Of a stretch of DNA of 64,000 bases, positions 8,637 through 18,862 are shown one piece after another. Location: NCBI RefSeq assembly GCF_020696975.1, contig NZ_JAJGBK010000029.1, forward strand, positions 124,001 through 188,000. The letters run 5' to 3'. The notes below the pieces were generated by a model. It had not been told where the DNA came from. It did not search any database and saw nothing but the letters and a program-made list of their open reading frames with translations. The translations under genes were made by a program, and so were the position numbers. The DNA comes from Methanoculleus sp. Lineage in GTDB: Archaea; Halobacteriota; Methanomicrobia; Methanomicrobiales; Methanoculleaceae. Each line of letters starts with the position of its first letter. Position 1 is the first letter of the stretch.

Positions 8637-11228
8637 ATGAATCCACCCCAATGCTCCTCGTCAGAATTGCTCTCAGCATCGGTCATTCTTGATGCGCTCG
8701 TCGAGGGAGTGCTCCTCATCGATCAGAAAGGCCGGGTGGGCTGGATCAACCGCCCGCTTGAACGCCTTCTCGGCGTCGACCGGAATACCCTCCACGACAG
8801 CGATGCGGATAGGTTCGTGCGCCGGCACCTTGGATTGTGCATCATGGAAGAGGAGTGCACGGAGAAGATAGCGGCCTCGCTCTCCGCGCAGGCCGAGAGC
8901 ATCGATATTACCTGCACGCTCCTGTCACCGGACGGCCGGGAGCGCCGGGTCATCGTCTCAACCATCCCCGTCGAGGACGAACCGTTCCGGGGCATGCACC
9001 TCGTCCGGTTCCAGGAGACCACCCGGCAGAAGCAGGCGGAAGATGCCCTCCGGGAGAGCAAAGAGAGATACCAGCAGGTCTTCGCATCGATGGGAATGGG
9101 CTTTGCGCTCAACGAGATGGTCTACGACAGCGGGGGGCGGCCCGTCGACTATCTCGTCCTCGACGTCGATCCTGCCTATGAGCGTGCTATGGGATCGCGC
9201 CGCGATCGGATCGTGGGCCGGAGGTTCACCGAGATCTACCCGGGCACCGAGCCGCTCTGGCTTGAACGCTACGACAGGGCCCTTCGCACACAAAAGCCGG
9301 TGCGGTTTGAGGAATACAACCCGAAGTCCGGCCGGTGGCACGGTATCGATGCCTATCCGATGCGGGAGAAGAACCGGTTCGCGGTCATCTTCACCGACAT
9401 CACCGAATGGAAGCGGGCCGAAGAGACGTTGCAGGAGAGCGAAGAGAAGTACCGCACCCTCTTTGAGAGTGCAAGCGACGCTTTCCTCATCCACGACCTC
9501 GACGGAAGATTCCTTGACGTGAACCAGGCAGCGATCGAGCGCCTCGGCTACTCGCGGGAAGAACTGCTGACGATGAACCTCGCGGAGATTGTCCCGCCGG
9601 AGTTTGCCGCTCTCGTGCCCGACCGTATCAGGAAGGTCGCAGAGATCGGCCACATGGTCTTCGAGTCAGCCCATCTCACCCGCGACGGGAGGCGCATTCC
9701 GATAGAAGCCTCGTCACGGGTCTTTCCATACCGGGGAAAAACGGCTATCCTCGCCATCTCGCGGGACATCACGCGCCGGAAGCGGGCAGAAGAGAATCTG
9801 CACCATCAGGCGGAGATGTTCCAGCGGCTTGTCGATACAATACCGGTCATGATCGCCATCTTCGACCCGGAGTTGCGGCAGTTCCGGTTCAACCGGGCGC
9901 TCCGCGAGATCCTGGGCTGGACGGAGGAAGATGCTGCCGGCCGTGACTTCATGACCATGGTCTACCCTGACCCGGACTACCGGGCAAAGGTTGCAGAGTT
10001 TATGCAGTCGCTTGAACCCGGATGGCGGGAGTGGAGAGCGACGGCAAAAGACGGCAGCATCGTCGAGAGTTCCTGGGCGAATATCAGCCTCTCGGATAAC
10101 ACCTTTATTGGCGTCGGCATCGATCTCCGGGAGCAGAAACGGGCGGAAGAAACGCTTCTGGCGAGCGAGAAACGCTTTCGGCTGCTCACCGAGAACGCCT
10201 CGGATATCGTCCTCATCTTTGATGCAGAAGGGAAGATATCGTATGCGAGCCCTTCGGTGAGATCGGTCGGCGGGTACGCGCCAAAAGACCTCATCGGGAG
10301 GCGCATCCTCGATATGGTCCATCCCGGGGATCTGCCGCGGGTCCAGCACGCGCTGCGGCATGCTCTCGCCCGGCCCGGGGAGAGGACTTTCCTTCAAGTC
10401 CGGGTTCGGCACCGATCGGGAGACTGGCTGTATCTCGATGCGACCGGCATCAATCTCCTGGGCGAGCCGACCATCCGCGGCCACCTGGTAAACGCACGCG
10501 ATGTCACCGAGAGGAAGCGGTCGGAGGAAGCCCTCAGGCGCCGGACAGATGACCTCGTCCGGAAGAGCAAGGACCTTGAAGCAGCCCGGGACGAGGCGAA
10601 TATCTACCTTGACATCATGACCCATGATGTGCGGAACGCGAACAACGTCTCGAGCATGTACGCCGACCTCCTGACGGACCTCGCCGACGGCGACCTGAAG
10701 ACTTATGCGGAGAAACTCCACGCCAGTATCGATCGGAGCACCGAGATCCTCAAGAACGTAGCCACCATCCGCCGGGCTCACGAGGAGACGGGTCTCGTGC
10801 CGGTGAACCTCAACGCGGTCATCAGGGAAGAGATAGCAACCTTCCCCGATGTGGCAATCCGATACATCGACCCGGAGATCAGCGTGCTGGCGGACGGTCT
10901 CCTCCCTACGGTCTTTGCCAACCTCATCGGCAACGCTGTCAAGCATGGCGGACCACAGGTCGAGATCACCGTCCGGGTCGAGGAATGCGATGGTGAGGTG
11001 CTTGTCTCGGTCGAAGACACCGGTCCGGGCATTCCCGACGAGGTGAAACGAAAACTCTTCACCCGGTTTGAACGGGGCATGGCACGGGGGAGAGGCCAGG
11101 GGCTCGGGCTCTTCATCGTCCGCACCTTAGTCGAGCGCTATGGTGGGCATATCCGGGTCGAGGATCGGATAGAAGGCATGCCGGAGGAAGGGGCGGCCTT
11201 CCGGTTCACGCTCAGAAAAGTCGGGTAG
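8637..11228 (+). CDS. Multi-PAS sensor histidine kinase
   Basis: Repeated PAS/PAC segments (EETLQESEEKYRTLFESASDAFLIHDLDGRFLDVN...), C-terminal ATPase motifs (NLIGNAVKHGG, VEDTGPGIPDEV, GQGLGLFIVRTLVERYGGHI). Confidence 0.92.
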   Translation: MNPPQCSSSELLSASVILDALVEGVLLIDQKGRVGWINRPLERLLGVDRNTLHDSDADRFVRRHLGLCIMEEECTEKIAASLSAQAESIDITCTLLSPDGRERRVIVSTIPVEDEPFRGMHLVRFQETTRQKQAEDALRESKERYQQVFASMGMGFALNEMVYDSGGRPVDYLVLDVDPAYERAMGSRRDRIVGRRFTEIYPGTEPLWLERYDRALRTQKPVRFEEYNPKSGRWHGIDAYPMREKNRFAVIFTDITEWKRAEETLQESEEKYRTLFESASDAFLIHDLDGRFLDVNQAAIERLGYSREELLTMNLAEIVPPEFAALVPDRIRKVAEIGHMVFESAHLTRDGRRIPIEASSRVFPYRGKTAILAISRDITRRKRAEENLHHQAEMFQRLVDTIPVMIAIFDPELRQFRFNRALREILGWTEEDAAGRDFMTMVYPDPDYRAKVAEFMQSLEPGWREWRATAKDGSIVESSWANISLSDNTFIGVGIDLREQKRAEETLLASEKRFRLLTENASDIVLIFDAEGKISYASPSVRSVGGYAPKDLIGRRILDMVHPGDLPRVQHALRHALARPGERTFLQVRVRHRSGDWLYLDATGINLLGEPTIRGHLVNARDVTERKRSEEALRRRTDDLVRKSKDLEAARDEANIYLDIMTHDVRNANNVSSMYADLLTDLADGDLKTYAEKLHASIDRSTEILKNVATIRRAHEETGLVPVNLNAVIREEIATFPDVAIRYIDPEISVLADGLLPTVFANLIGNAVKHGGPQVEITVRVEECDGEVLVSVEDTGPGIPDEVKRKLFTRFERGMARGRGQGLGLFIVRTLVERYGGHIRVEDRIEGMPEEGAAFRFTLRKVG

Positions 11229-11507
11229 CGTCGGTGCTGCAGAAGAGGTGCAGCACTCCCCTTTCATTCAGCCTGCGCATCCTCTCGTTCTCCCCCATGG
11301 CCGCGCAGGTGCCGGTTGCCCCTCCCCATGACCTCTCCCGTCAACATCACAGAGCAGCCGGGCAACCGCGACAGGGCGGGGAGGCGACCGGCCCATCCTG
11401 AAGTTCTCCGTTGTCTCCGTATCGACAACGAGGCAATCTCCAGGGGGCACCGGTACTGTGATGCGGAAAATCCCGCCCGATAGCACGGGGCAGTCCACCC
11501 ATACGAC

Positions 11508-11930
11508 CTACGCGATCCGCGTTCCTGCTGCCTCGAGGCGGGGGGTCTGGTCGTAGATCTCTTCGACCGTGAGGACGACGGCTGCCATCCCTTCTATGCG
11601 GGCCGCGAACTCATCGCTGTGTCCGCCCCAGACGCTCCTGTCAAGCGCCGCTGTCACGTCGTCGTCCCTGTGGATCACGACCCTCCCCTTCACCTTGTAC
11701 GCTGTAAACGGTGGAGTCCATTCCCAGACACAGAGCGACGCGACAGGGTGCCGCGTGAGGTTCTCGTAGGTCTGCATGAAGTAGAGCTCGCCCCAGACGA
11801 GGGTCTCGAGATCCCTGACCATAACCGACTTGGCTGCAACATTGGGCATCCCGTCGGCTCCGACAGTCGCGACGGGGACCGAATGCCAGTCTTTGAGGAG
11901 CGCAACGAGGGTATCGGGCATTACCACCAT
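11508..11930 (-). CDS. Pyridoxamine 5'-phosphate oxidase family (flavin-binding split-barrel) protein
   Basis: LLKDWHSVPVATVGADGMPNVAAKSVMVRD...YFMQTYENLTRHPVASLCVWE; split-barrel FMN fold pattern. Confidence 0.8.
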   Translation of the reverse strand: MVVMPDTLVALLKDWHSVPVATVGADGMPNVAAKSVMVRDLETLVWGELYFMQTYENLTRHPVASLCVWEWTPPFTAYKVKGRVVIHRDDDVTAALDRSVWGGHSDEFAARIEGMAAVVLTVEEIYDQTPRLEAAGTRIA

Positions 11931-12166
11931 GGATCATCACACCGGAAACGGCCGCGCCCTGACAATGCCAGGACCGCGGGCAATCCCGGCCCTGTCTCAC
12001 GGGCATGCTCATAGGTATTCCGGTGCAGCACTCCGCTATCGCTCTGAGGAAACCCCCTCATGGCAGCCCGCAGCCGCAGCCTGAGAATACCTCCAACATT
12101 TTCCCCGGGATCCAGGTCGCCGGCGGCAAGACTTATGTATACCTGGACCGTGCAGGGCGTGGCACC

Positions 12167-13555
12167 ATGGCCGGCAAAGACGGGACTATCGTCCCCCCAC
12201 CCCCACGCGGGCGGGAGGCCCTCGCGTGGATGGGGCCCGCGATCATATGGATGATCTCCGCCATCGCGACCGGGGAACTCCTCTTCACCCCGCGGATCGC
12301 CTCACTCTATGGCTACTCCGTCCTCTGGACGCTCATCCTTGCGATATTCTTAAAGACGGTGCTCTCGATCGAGATCGGGCGCTACGCGGTCGTGACGGGC
12401 GGTTCGCTCCTCCAGGGGATCAAGAACCTCCCCGGGCCGGCGAACTGGGGCATCTGGGTCATCGTGATCCCCCAGTTCCTCGTCGCAGCCGCGACCATCA
12501 CCGGGATGGCGGGCTCCGCGAGTTCCGCCATCATACTTGTCCTACCCGGGAGTTTCACAGCATGGGCGGCGATTGTCCTTCTCGTCTCGCTCGCTCTTGT
12601 CTTCTTTGGGAGGTACCAGGGCGTAGAACGCGCATCCATTGTGATGGCACTCGCCATCATCATCGCCCTGGTGACCACCGCGGGTTTCGTCTTCCCCGGC
12701 ATCGTGCCGCTCGCCGCCGGCCTCGTGCCGACCCTCCCGCCCGACGTCGTCTTCGCCGAACTCCTCCCCTGGCTCGGGTTCGTGATGTCCGGTGCCGCGG
12801 GCCTCATCTGGTACTCCTACTGGCTCACGGCCCGGGGCTACGGCGCCGCCTACTACACGGTGCACAGGCAGGGTGGGGAAGAGAGGGTCATCGAGGAGGA
12901 AGACCTGCCGGATATCACGCACCTCTCCCGGGGCGAGAAGGAGGAGATGCGGGGCTGGCTCCGGCTCATGGCCATATCGACGACCATCGCCGCGGCCATC
13001 GTCCTCCTCCTGCTCATCGCCCTCCTCATCCTGGGGACCGAACTCCTCCGGCCGGAGGGCCTTCTCCCGGAGGGGCCGGAAGTGACCGCAGTCCTCTCGG
13101 TCCTCCTCGGGGAGGTCTGGGGGCCGCCGGGAGCCTGGCTGATGATCCTCGCTGCGTTCTTCGCCTTCTGGAGCACCCTCGTCGCCAACCTGGACGGCTG
13201 GACCAGGATGCTCGGCCAGGGGTCGATCTTCATCGCCCGGCAGATGAGGGCAACGGGGCGCTGGGTCTCGATGCGGTTCTATCGCTACATCTACCTGATC
13301 GGGCTGATGGGCATCCTGCCGCTCATCTTCGTCCTGGTGCGGCTCGAACCGGTGACCGCCCTCGCCATAGCCGGGATCATCGAGGCGATCCAGATCCCGG
13401 CGGTAGCCTTCATGACGATCTACCTGAACCGGCGGACGCTCCCGGCCGAGTTCCGGCCATCCCTCTTCGTCGCCGCCCTGACGTTTGCCGTGGGCGTATT
13501 CTTTGCGGCCTTCTCGGTCTACTACATCTACATCGAGGTCCTGGGATTGGCGTGA
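12167..13555 (+). CDS. NRAMP-family divalent metal ion transporter
   Basis: MGPAIIWMISAIATGELLFTPRIASLYGYSVLWTLILAIFLKTVLSIEIGRYAVVTG; about 11 TM segments. Confidence 0.82.
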   Translation: MAGKDGTIVPPPPRGREALAWMGPAIIWMISAIATGELLFTPRIASLYGYSVLWTLILAIFLKTVLSIEIGRYAVVTGGSLLQGIKNLPGPANWGIWVIVIPQFLVAAATITGMAGSASSAIILVLPGSFTAWAAIVLLVSLALVFFGRYQGVERASIVMALAIIIALVTTAGFVFPGIVPLAAGLVPTLPPDVVFAELLPWLGFVMSGAAGLIWYSYWLTARGYGAAYYTVHRQGGEERVIEEEDLPDITHLSRGEKEEMRGWLRLMAISTTIAAAIVLLLLIALLILGTELLRPEGLLPEGPEVTAVLSVLLGEVWGPPGAWLMILAAFFAFWSTLVANLDGWTRMLGQGSIFIARQMRATGRWVSMRFYRYIYLIGLMGILPLIFVLVRLEPVTALAIAGIIEAIQIPAVAFMTIYLNRRTLPAEFRPSLFVAALTFAVGVFFAAFSVYYIYIEVLGLA

Positions 13556-13637
13556 GTGAACCCGCGCTCACCGGTGCGGCACATTCATTATGCCCATGGG
13601 AGAGAGGGTGCGCCCCGGAGAGGGGGAAGGTGATAGG

Positions 13638-13901
13638 ATGAAACTCGACCTGAAAGCGTTCGCCCTTGCGGGCGGGCTGTTCTGGGGGATTGGGATCTTT
13701 AGCCTGACCTGGTGGCTGCTTCTCACGCGGGACACCCATGGAAGGGGCAGCCGATACGGGAAACTCATCAGGCGGATATACCCCGGTTACCGCGTCAGCC
13801 CGAAAGGGAGCGTCATCGGACTACTCTGGGGGTTCATCGACGGACTTGGCGCAGCAGCCATCTTCGGGCTGCTCTACAATACGCTCGCAAAAGAGAAGTG
13901 A
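13638..13901 (+). CDS. Small two-TM membrane protein (holin-like annotation possible)
   Basis: MKLDLKAFALAGGLFWGIGIFSLTWWLLL...GSVIGLLWGFIDGLGAAAIFGLLYNTLAKEK. Confidence 0.65.
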   Translation: MKLDLKAFALAGGLFWGIGIFSLTWWLLLTRDTHGRGSRYGKLIRRIYPGYRVSPKGSVIGLLWGFIDGLGAAAIFGLLYNTLAKEK

Positions 13902-13995
13902 ACCGGGGGGTGCAGGCGCAGATACGCTTTAAATACCCAGAGATCCAGTCTGCCCACCGGTTCGCAGGAGACGAACCGGCACGGAGGCGGCATCG

Positions 13996-14970
13996 ATGGC
14001 AGAATCAACGGTGACGGTCGGCTACCACGCATCGCACGAGCAGTTTCCTCCCGGGGTGCTTCTAAACCTTGCAAGGAGCGCTGAGAGGGCCGGGTTTCGG
14101 GGCATACTCTCTTCAGACCACTTCAACCCCTGGACCCCCGCCCAGGGGGAGAGCGGGTTCGCGTGGTCGTGGCTCGGCGCGGCGCTCCAGGCGACAGCGC
14201 TTCCGGCCGGGGTGGTCTGCACGCCGGGCTACCGCTACCACCCGGCGATCCTCGCCCAGGCGGCGGCGACGCTCGCGGAGATGTTTCCCGGCAGGCTCTT
14301 CGTCGCCGTCGGGACCGGCCAGGCCCTGAACGAGAGCATCACAGGCGAGGTCTGGCCCTCAAAGCCGGAGCGAAACGACCGGCTCCTCGCCGCCGCCACC
14401 ATCATCCGAAGGCTCTGGGCGGGGGAGACAGTCACGGCCGACTTCCCGGTCCGCACAGTCAACACCCGCCTCTACACCCGTCCGGCCGAGCCGCCGCTTC
14501 TTCTCGGCGCCGCCCTGACGTCCGCGACCGCAGAATGGGTCGGCGGATGGGCCGACGGCCTCATCACCGTCGCGATGCCAAAAGACAAACTTGCAGAGGT
14601 TGTCGGGGCGTTCCGGCGCGGGGGAGGGGAGGGCAAGCCGATGTACCTCAAGGTGGACCTCTCCTACGCGCGGGAGGACGATGAGGCTCGAGCCGGCGCA
14701 TGGGACCAATGGCGGGCGAACATCTTCCCGGCAGCTGTGCTCGAGACCCTCCGGGAGCCGGGAGAGTTCGAGGCCATGGGGGAGTTCGTTGAGCCTGAGA
14801 AGGTCTGCGAGAAGATCCGCGTCTCGGCGGATCTGCAGGAGCACGTCCGATGGCTCAAAGACGACATCGATCTCGGCTTTTCGCACCTCTATCTCCACAA
14901 CGTGAACCGGGGACAGGAGGAGTTTATCGAGGACTTCGGGCGCGAGGTCCTCCCGGAGGTAGCAGGGTGA
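13996..14970 (+). CDS. LLM-class flavin-dependent oxidoreductase (resembles the non-F420 TIGR03885-type family)
   Basis: TIM-barrel LLM features: VGYHASHEQFPP, SDHFNPW, PGRLFVAVGTGQALNE. Confidence 0.85.
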   Translation: MAESTVTVGYHASHEQFPPGVLLNLARSAERAGFRGILSSDHFNPWTPAQGESGFAWSWLGAALQATALPAGVVCTPGYRYHPAILAQAAATLAEMFPGRLFVAVGTGQALNESITGEVWPSKPERNDRLLAAATIIRRLWAGETVTADFPVRTVNTRLYTRPAEPPLLLGAALTSATAEWVGGWADGLITVAMPKDKLAEVVGAFRRGGGEGKPMYLKVDLSYAREDDEARAGAWDQWRANIFPAAVLETLREPGEFEAMGEFVEPEKVCEKIRVSADLQEHVRWLKDDIDLGFSHLYLHNVNRGQEEFIEDFGREVLPEVAG

Positions 14971-15046
14971 CCGTTCACGGAAGGACAACTGCAGACCCCG
15001 AGCGATAGCGCTACGCATAACAATCCCGGGTGCCATATCGCTCTTT

Positions 15047-16360
15047 ATGAACGGAAGGATTAGCGGCCTGCCCCTTCTCGCAGGCCTCATCGTGATCGGC
15101 TGCATCGCTGCCGGGTGCACCGATACGCCGCAAACAACAACTACCGGCCCCACTTCACCTCCCGGGGGGAATGAGCCGATGAATAGCCAGACAGCAGCAG
15201 AAGTCACCGGCAACGTCTCGGCGGGGAACAACCGGTTCGCGGCCGACCTCTACCGGCACCTCGCAAGCGACCCGGGAGCCGCGGGCAAAAACATCTTCTT
15301 CTCGCCCTACAGCATCTCCTCGGCCCTGGCAATCACCCACGAAGGCGCCCGCGGCACAACCGCCGATGAGATCAGTGCGGTCCTCCACCTCCCGGAGAAC
15401 ATGAGCCTCCTGAGAGCCGGGTTTGCCGGGCTTGACGCCAGCCTGAACAGCGGGGACCAGAACTACACCCTCCGAACCGCAAACGCTCTCTGGGCAGAGG
15501 AGACCTACCCGTTCCTCCCGGAGTACATCGACGTGGCCGGACGGTGGTACGGGGCGAACGTAACAAACCTTGACTTCGTCAACGACTCTGAGGGATCGCG
15601 GCAGACGATCAACCGCTGGGTGGAAGAGAAGACCGAGGATAAGATCCGCGATCTCCTCCCCTCCGGCACGATCGATCCCCTGACCCGGCTCGTGATCACG
15701 AACGCGATCTACTTCAAGGGTACCTGGGCCATGCAGTTCGACCCCGAAGAGACGACGGAGGAAGAGTTCCGGGTTGCTCCGGGCGAAGCAGTGCAGGTCC
15801 CGATGATGCACCGGACCGATGAGGACGCGATCTATGGATACGCGGAGACTGACAGTCTCCAGGTGCTCAGGATGCCGTATGCGCACGCTGACGGAGCCGG
15901 ACTCTCGATGCTCGTCCTTCTTCCGCGGGAAGAGAACCTGACGGCGGCGGAGGAGGCTCTCGACGCCGGGACGCTCACGGATATCCGGGATTCACTGACC
16001 GACCGGCGCGTCAGGGTCGTCTTCCCGAAGTTCACGCTTGAGACGACGTACAGCCTCCCGCAGGCACTTGCGGCGATGGGGATGCCGACGGCGTTCTCTG
16101 ATGCCGCCAACTTCTCGGGGATGGATGGGACAGAGGATCTCTTCATCAGCGACGTCGTCCATAAGGCGTTTGTGGACGTGAACGAAGAGGGCACCGAGGC
16201 CGCGGCGGCGACCGGCGTCGTCATGAACCTGGCGAGCGCACCCCTTGAGGACAGAACGCCCGTCTTCCGGGCTGACCACCCGTTCGTCTTCCTCATCGTC
16301 GAGGAGGATTCCGGGACGATCCTCTTTGCAGGGAGGGTCGTAAACCCGGAGGGGCAGTAA
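15047..16360 (+). CDS. Serpin (serine protease inhibitor) with lipoprotein signal
   Basis: Lipobox IAAGC; NNRFAADLYRHLA, NIFFSPYSISSALAITHEGARGTTADEI; hinge VNEEGTEAAAATGVV; ADHPFVFLIVEEDSGTILFAGRVVNP. Confidence 0.95.
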   Translation: MNGRISGLPLLAGLIVIGCIAAGCTDTPQTTTTGPTSPPGGNEPMNSQTAAEVTGNVSAGNNRFAADLYRHLASDPGAAGKNIFFSPYSISSALAITHEGARGTTADEISAVLHLPENMSLLRAGFAGLDASLNSGDQNYTLRTANALWAEETYPFLPEYIDVAGRWYGANVTNLDFVNDSEGSRQTINRWVEEKTEDKIRDLLPSGTIDPLTRLVITNAIYFKGTWAMQFDPEETTEEEFRVAPGEAVQVPMMHRTDEDAIYGYAETDSLQVLRMPYAHADGAGLSMLVLLPREENLTAAEEALDAGTLTDIRDSLTDRRVRVVFPKFTLETTYSLPQALAAMGMPTAFSDAANFSGMDGTEDLFISDVVHKAFVDVNEEGTEAAAATGVVMNLASAPLEDRTPVFRADHPFVFLIVEEDSGTILFAGRVVNPEGQ

Positions 16361-16390
16361 GGAAGGGACCGATCAGGCGGCCCTCCCCCC

Positions 16391-17146
16391 TCATTCCTCC
16401 GCGAGCCTCTCGACGATCGTCTTCTGCAGGTAGCCGATGATCGGCATATCCGAGCCGATCACCGCATACTGCCCGGATCCGGCCGTAGCAATCGCAAAGA
16501 AATCCCGGCCGTCGACCAGGATTGCGCACTCGTCCTTTCTCGCGCCTTCCATCACGGACTCGTTCACCGGCCGGGCATCCATGAGGTCAATGACGGTTCC
16601 TTCCGCCTCGTAGATGGGGAGGTTAATCCCGGCATACTCCTCCTTGTTCCGCACGACCACGTAGAGATCGATCTTCCGCTCGAGGGGTTTGAGGGTCGTG
16701 CAGTACTTCCGGAGAAACCCGGGATTATAGCAGAGGATCACCATGCTCTTCTTCACCCGGCGGAAGAGCGCGGAGATATGGTTCTCGATTGCCCAGCCGC
16801 TCCGGAGGATGAAGAACGAATCCGGGGAAAGGCGCGGTTTGACCGAGAGGCTCTTTAACGCCTCGCGTGTCTCCTCAAGAGACCGGATGTAGTCATCTTT
16901 GAGCCGGTCGAAGACGACATCGATGTCGAGTATGTAGTAGGAGGAGGGAGAGCCTTCCTCAACCGCGATGAACCCACGCCGGGCCAGGTCGTTTAATATC
17001 TCGTAGATCCGTCCCCGGGGCACCCCGCTCACCTCATGGATGTCCCGGGCGGTCGCTTTCTGCAGCCCGACGAGTGTCGAGTAGACGCTTGCCTCGTACT
17101 CGTTCATCCCGACGGCCCGGAGCCCGGGAAGAATCTCAGCAGTCAT
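16391..17146 (-). CDS. TrmB-family transcriptional regulator
   Basis: LRAVGMNEYEASVYSTLVGLQKATARDIHEVSGVPRGRIYEILNDLARRGFIAVEEGSP. Confidence 0.87.
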   Translation of the reverse strand: MTAEILPGLRAVGMNEYEASVYSTLVGLQKATARDIHEVSGVPRGRIYEILNDLARRGFIAVEEGSPSSYYILDIDVVFDRLKDDYIRSLEETREALKSLSVKPRLSPDSFFILRSGWAIENHISALFRRVKKSMVILCYNPGFLRKYCTTLKPLERKIDLYVVVRNKEEYAGINLPIYEAEGTVIDLMDARPVNESVMEGARKDECAILVDGRDFFAIATAGSGQYAVIGSDMPIIGYLQKTIVERLAEE

Positions 17147-17528
17147 TGCACCTCTATTGAGTTGCAACAAACTTATGGTTTCCTGATAGAGACGGATATC
17201 TGCGAGAGAGGGGCCATCTCTCCTCGCAGACCGCGCCCACACGGCAGCCGCCTGCCAGAGGCCGGGCATACACCGTAAACAGACTCCACGCAAACGGGCC
17301 GGGATGCCCCTTCGAGAACGGCTGCACTGGAGAGCGGACGAGAGCAGCACGCAGAACGATACTTCCTGAACCAGCAGAACAATCCTCCGGCCTTAGAGCG
17401 GAGGGATCCGTCATCAACATGCTCTGAATGTATCCAGCGGCACCGGCGGCGGGCTCAGGCGTGGCTGAGCCGTCGCCCGCGCGCCCGTCACCCGATATGC
17501 CTTCTCGGGCAGCGGCCGGCTTCTGCCG

Positions 17529-18212
17529 TCAGTAGCCGGCAAGGAGCATGGAGATGAGGCGGGCCTCGCCCCGGCGCAGATGCTCAATCGCGGTGGTCTT
17601 GCTGATGCCCAGTTTTTCTGCGAGTTGCTGGCTCGTGATCTTTCGGGGATACTCGTAGTAGCCGTAGCGTTTCGCCGCGAGCAAGAGATCTCTTTGCCTC
17701 CGGGTGAGAGCCGAGAGCGGCCCGTTCTCAGAGAAGGTTGCCTCCTCGAAGATGACGTTCCGGACCTCGCCGTAGGTGGACAGGAGACGGAGAACTTTGT
17801 TCAGGTTCTCGGCATCGCCGATGCAGGTGTAGATGTGCAGGTCGCGGGACTTGTATATAGGCAACGTCCAGATGATGTCCAGGTCGAACTCACGCATCTT
17901 CTCCAGCAGGAACTCGTCCCGGATGACGATCCGGAGAAAGCAGGTATATGTTCTGCCGTCGACCTTGAGCACCTCAAGAGAACCGAGACTTTCCGGGAAC
18001 TCAAGGTCGTTCGCGGTGCATCCCACTTTCATTGTGATCTCGGCAACCACCGTTTCCTCACCCCGCTCAAAGTTCACCTTGAGCAACTCGAGGACTTTCA
18101 CGGATTCGATCCTGTCCAGGAGATCTTTCACCATCCAGTTGAGGAACGCAGTGTCAGGGGGCCTGCCCATTAACGGATCCTTCAGGCAGACTTCGACAAT
18201 CATCTTGCGCAT
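17529..18212 (-). CDS. Bacterio-opsin-activator-type HTH_10 regulator
   Basis: C-terminal LTRRQRDLLLAAKRYGYYEYPRKITSQQLAEKLGISKTTAIEHLRRGEARLI. Confidence 0.83.
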   Translation of the reverse strand: MRKMIVEVCLKDPLMGRPPDTAFLNWMVKDLLDRIESVKVLELLKVNFERGEETVVAEITMKVGCTANDLEFPESLGSLEVLKVDGRTYTCFLRIVIRDEFLLEKMREFDLDIIWTLPIYKSRDLHIYTCIGDAENLNKVLRLLSTYGEVRNVIFEEATFSENGPLSALTRRQRDLLLAAKRYGYYEYPRKITSQQLAEKLGISKTTAIEHLRRGEARLISMLLAGY

Positions 18213-18522
18213 ATGTTGTGTGGAACACCGCCCACATAAACCCCGTACATATACGGGAAAATCATGAATCCTCCAACTCCCCAATACAGATTGATATGGG
18301 AAGCATGAGAGAACCTGCTCCGGACAACTCCGTCCGGGAGCCGGACTGCGATACCTGCCCCTGTTCGGGTTGCAGTAAGTTCATATCCCGTCCCTTAAAA
18401 ACAGTAACTCCAGCAGATGAGTCATATATAAAGAGGAGAGACGTGAACTGCTCAATGACCTGTAATACCGGTTTTCACCGGCGATCCGGCGGATCGTCGC
18501 TCAAGAGACCGGCGCATCGTAA

Positions 18523-18862
18523 AATGTCCCATACAGAATCTTTCTATGAGGAGACCGACCAGGTATGGACCGAGGCCGGGTTCCTTCCCCCGGCGGACTA
18601 CCGGCGGGCCGTAGCCCTGCTGCACCGCCTCGCCATGGCCGAGGAGCCGGCGGCATCCCTGGTCTCGTGCGTTCTGACAGGAGCGGCAAGAACCGGTGAT
18701 GCCGGCCACAATTACCGGATCCTTGACTCTATAAAACTCCGTCGCACTGCTGAGGAATACGGCATTGACACCACCGAAAGAGACGATTGCGAGATAGCTC
18801 ACGCGGTGACCACGGCAATCATCGCCGAGTACGGGGAGAAGACTCCGGAGGAGAGGGCATGA
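18523..18862 (+). CDS. Small CooS/CODH-like protein (112 aa); true ATG at 18524
   Basis: YRILDSIKLRRTAEEYGIDTTERDDCEIAHAVTTAIIAEYGEKT resembles the CooS segment YxIKDxxKLxxxAxxLGIxTEG...; stop overlaps start of next gene (ATGA). Confidence 0.6.

Noticed and set aside
11268-11498. 76-aa minus-strand ORF between kinase and split-barrel protein
   Set aside because: No recognisable domain and a low-complexity C-terminus; insufficient support.
12226-13641. 471-aa ORF in a second frame over the NRAMP gene
   Set aside because: Arg/Pro/His/Gly-rich frame-shifted reading of a real membrane protein; spurious.
13638-13901. Prophage remnant based on holin-like small protein
   Set aside because: No other phage genes nearby; small two-TM proteins are often labelled holin-like without phage context.
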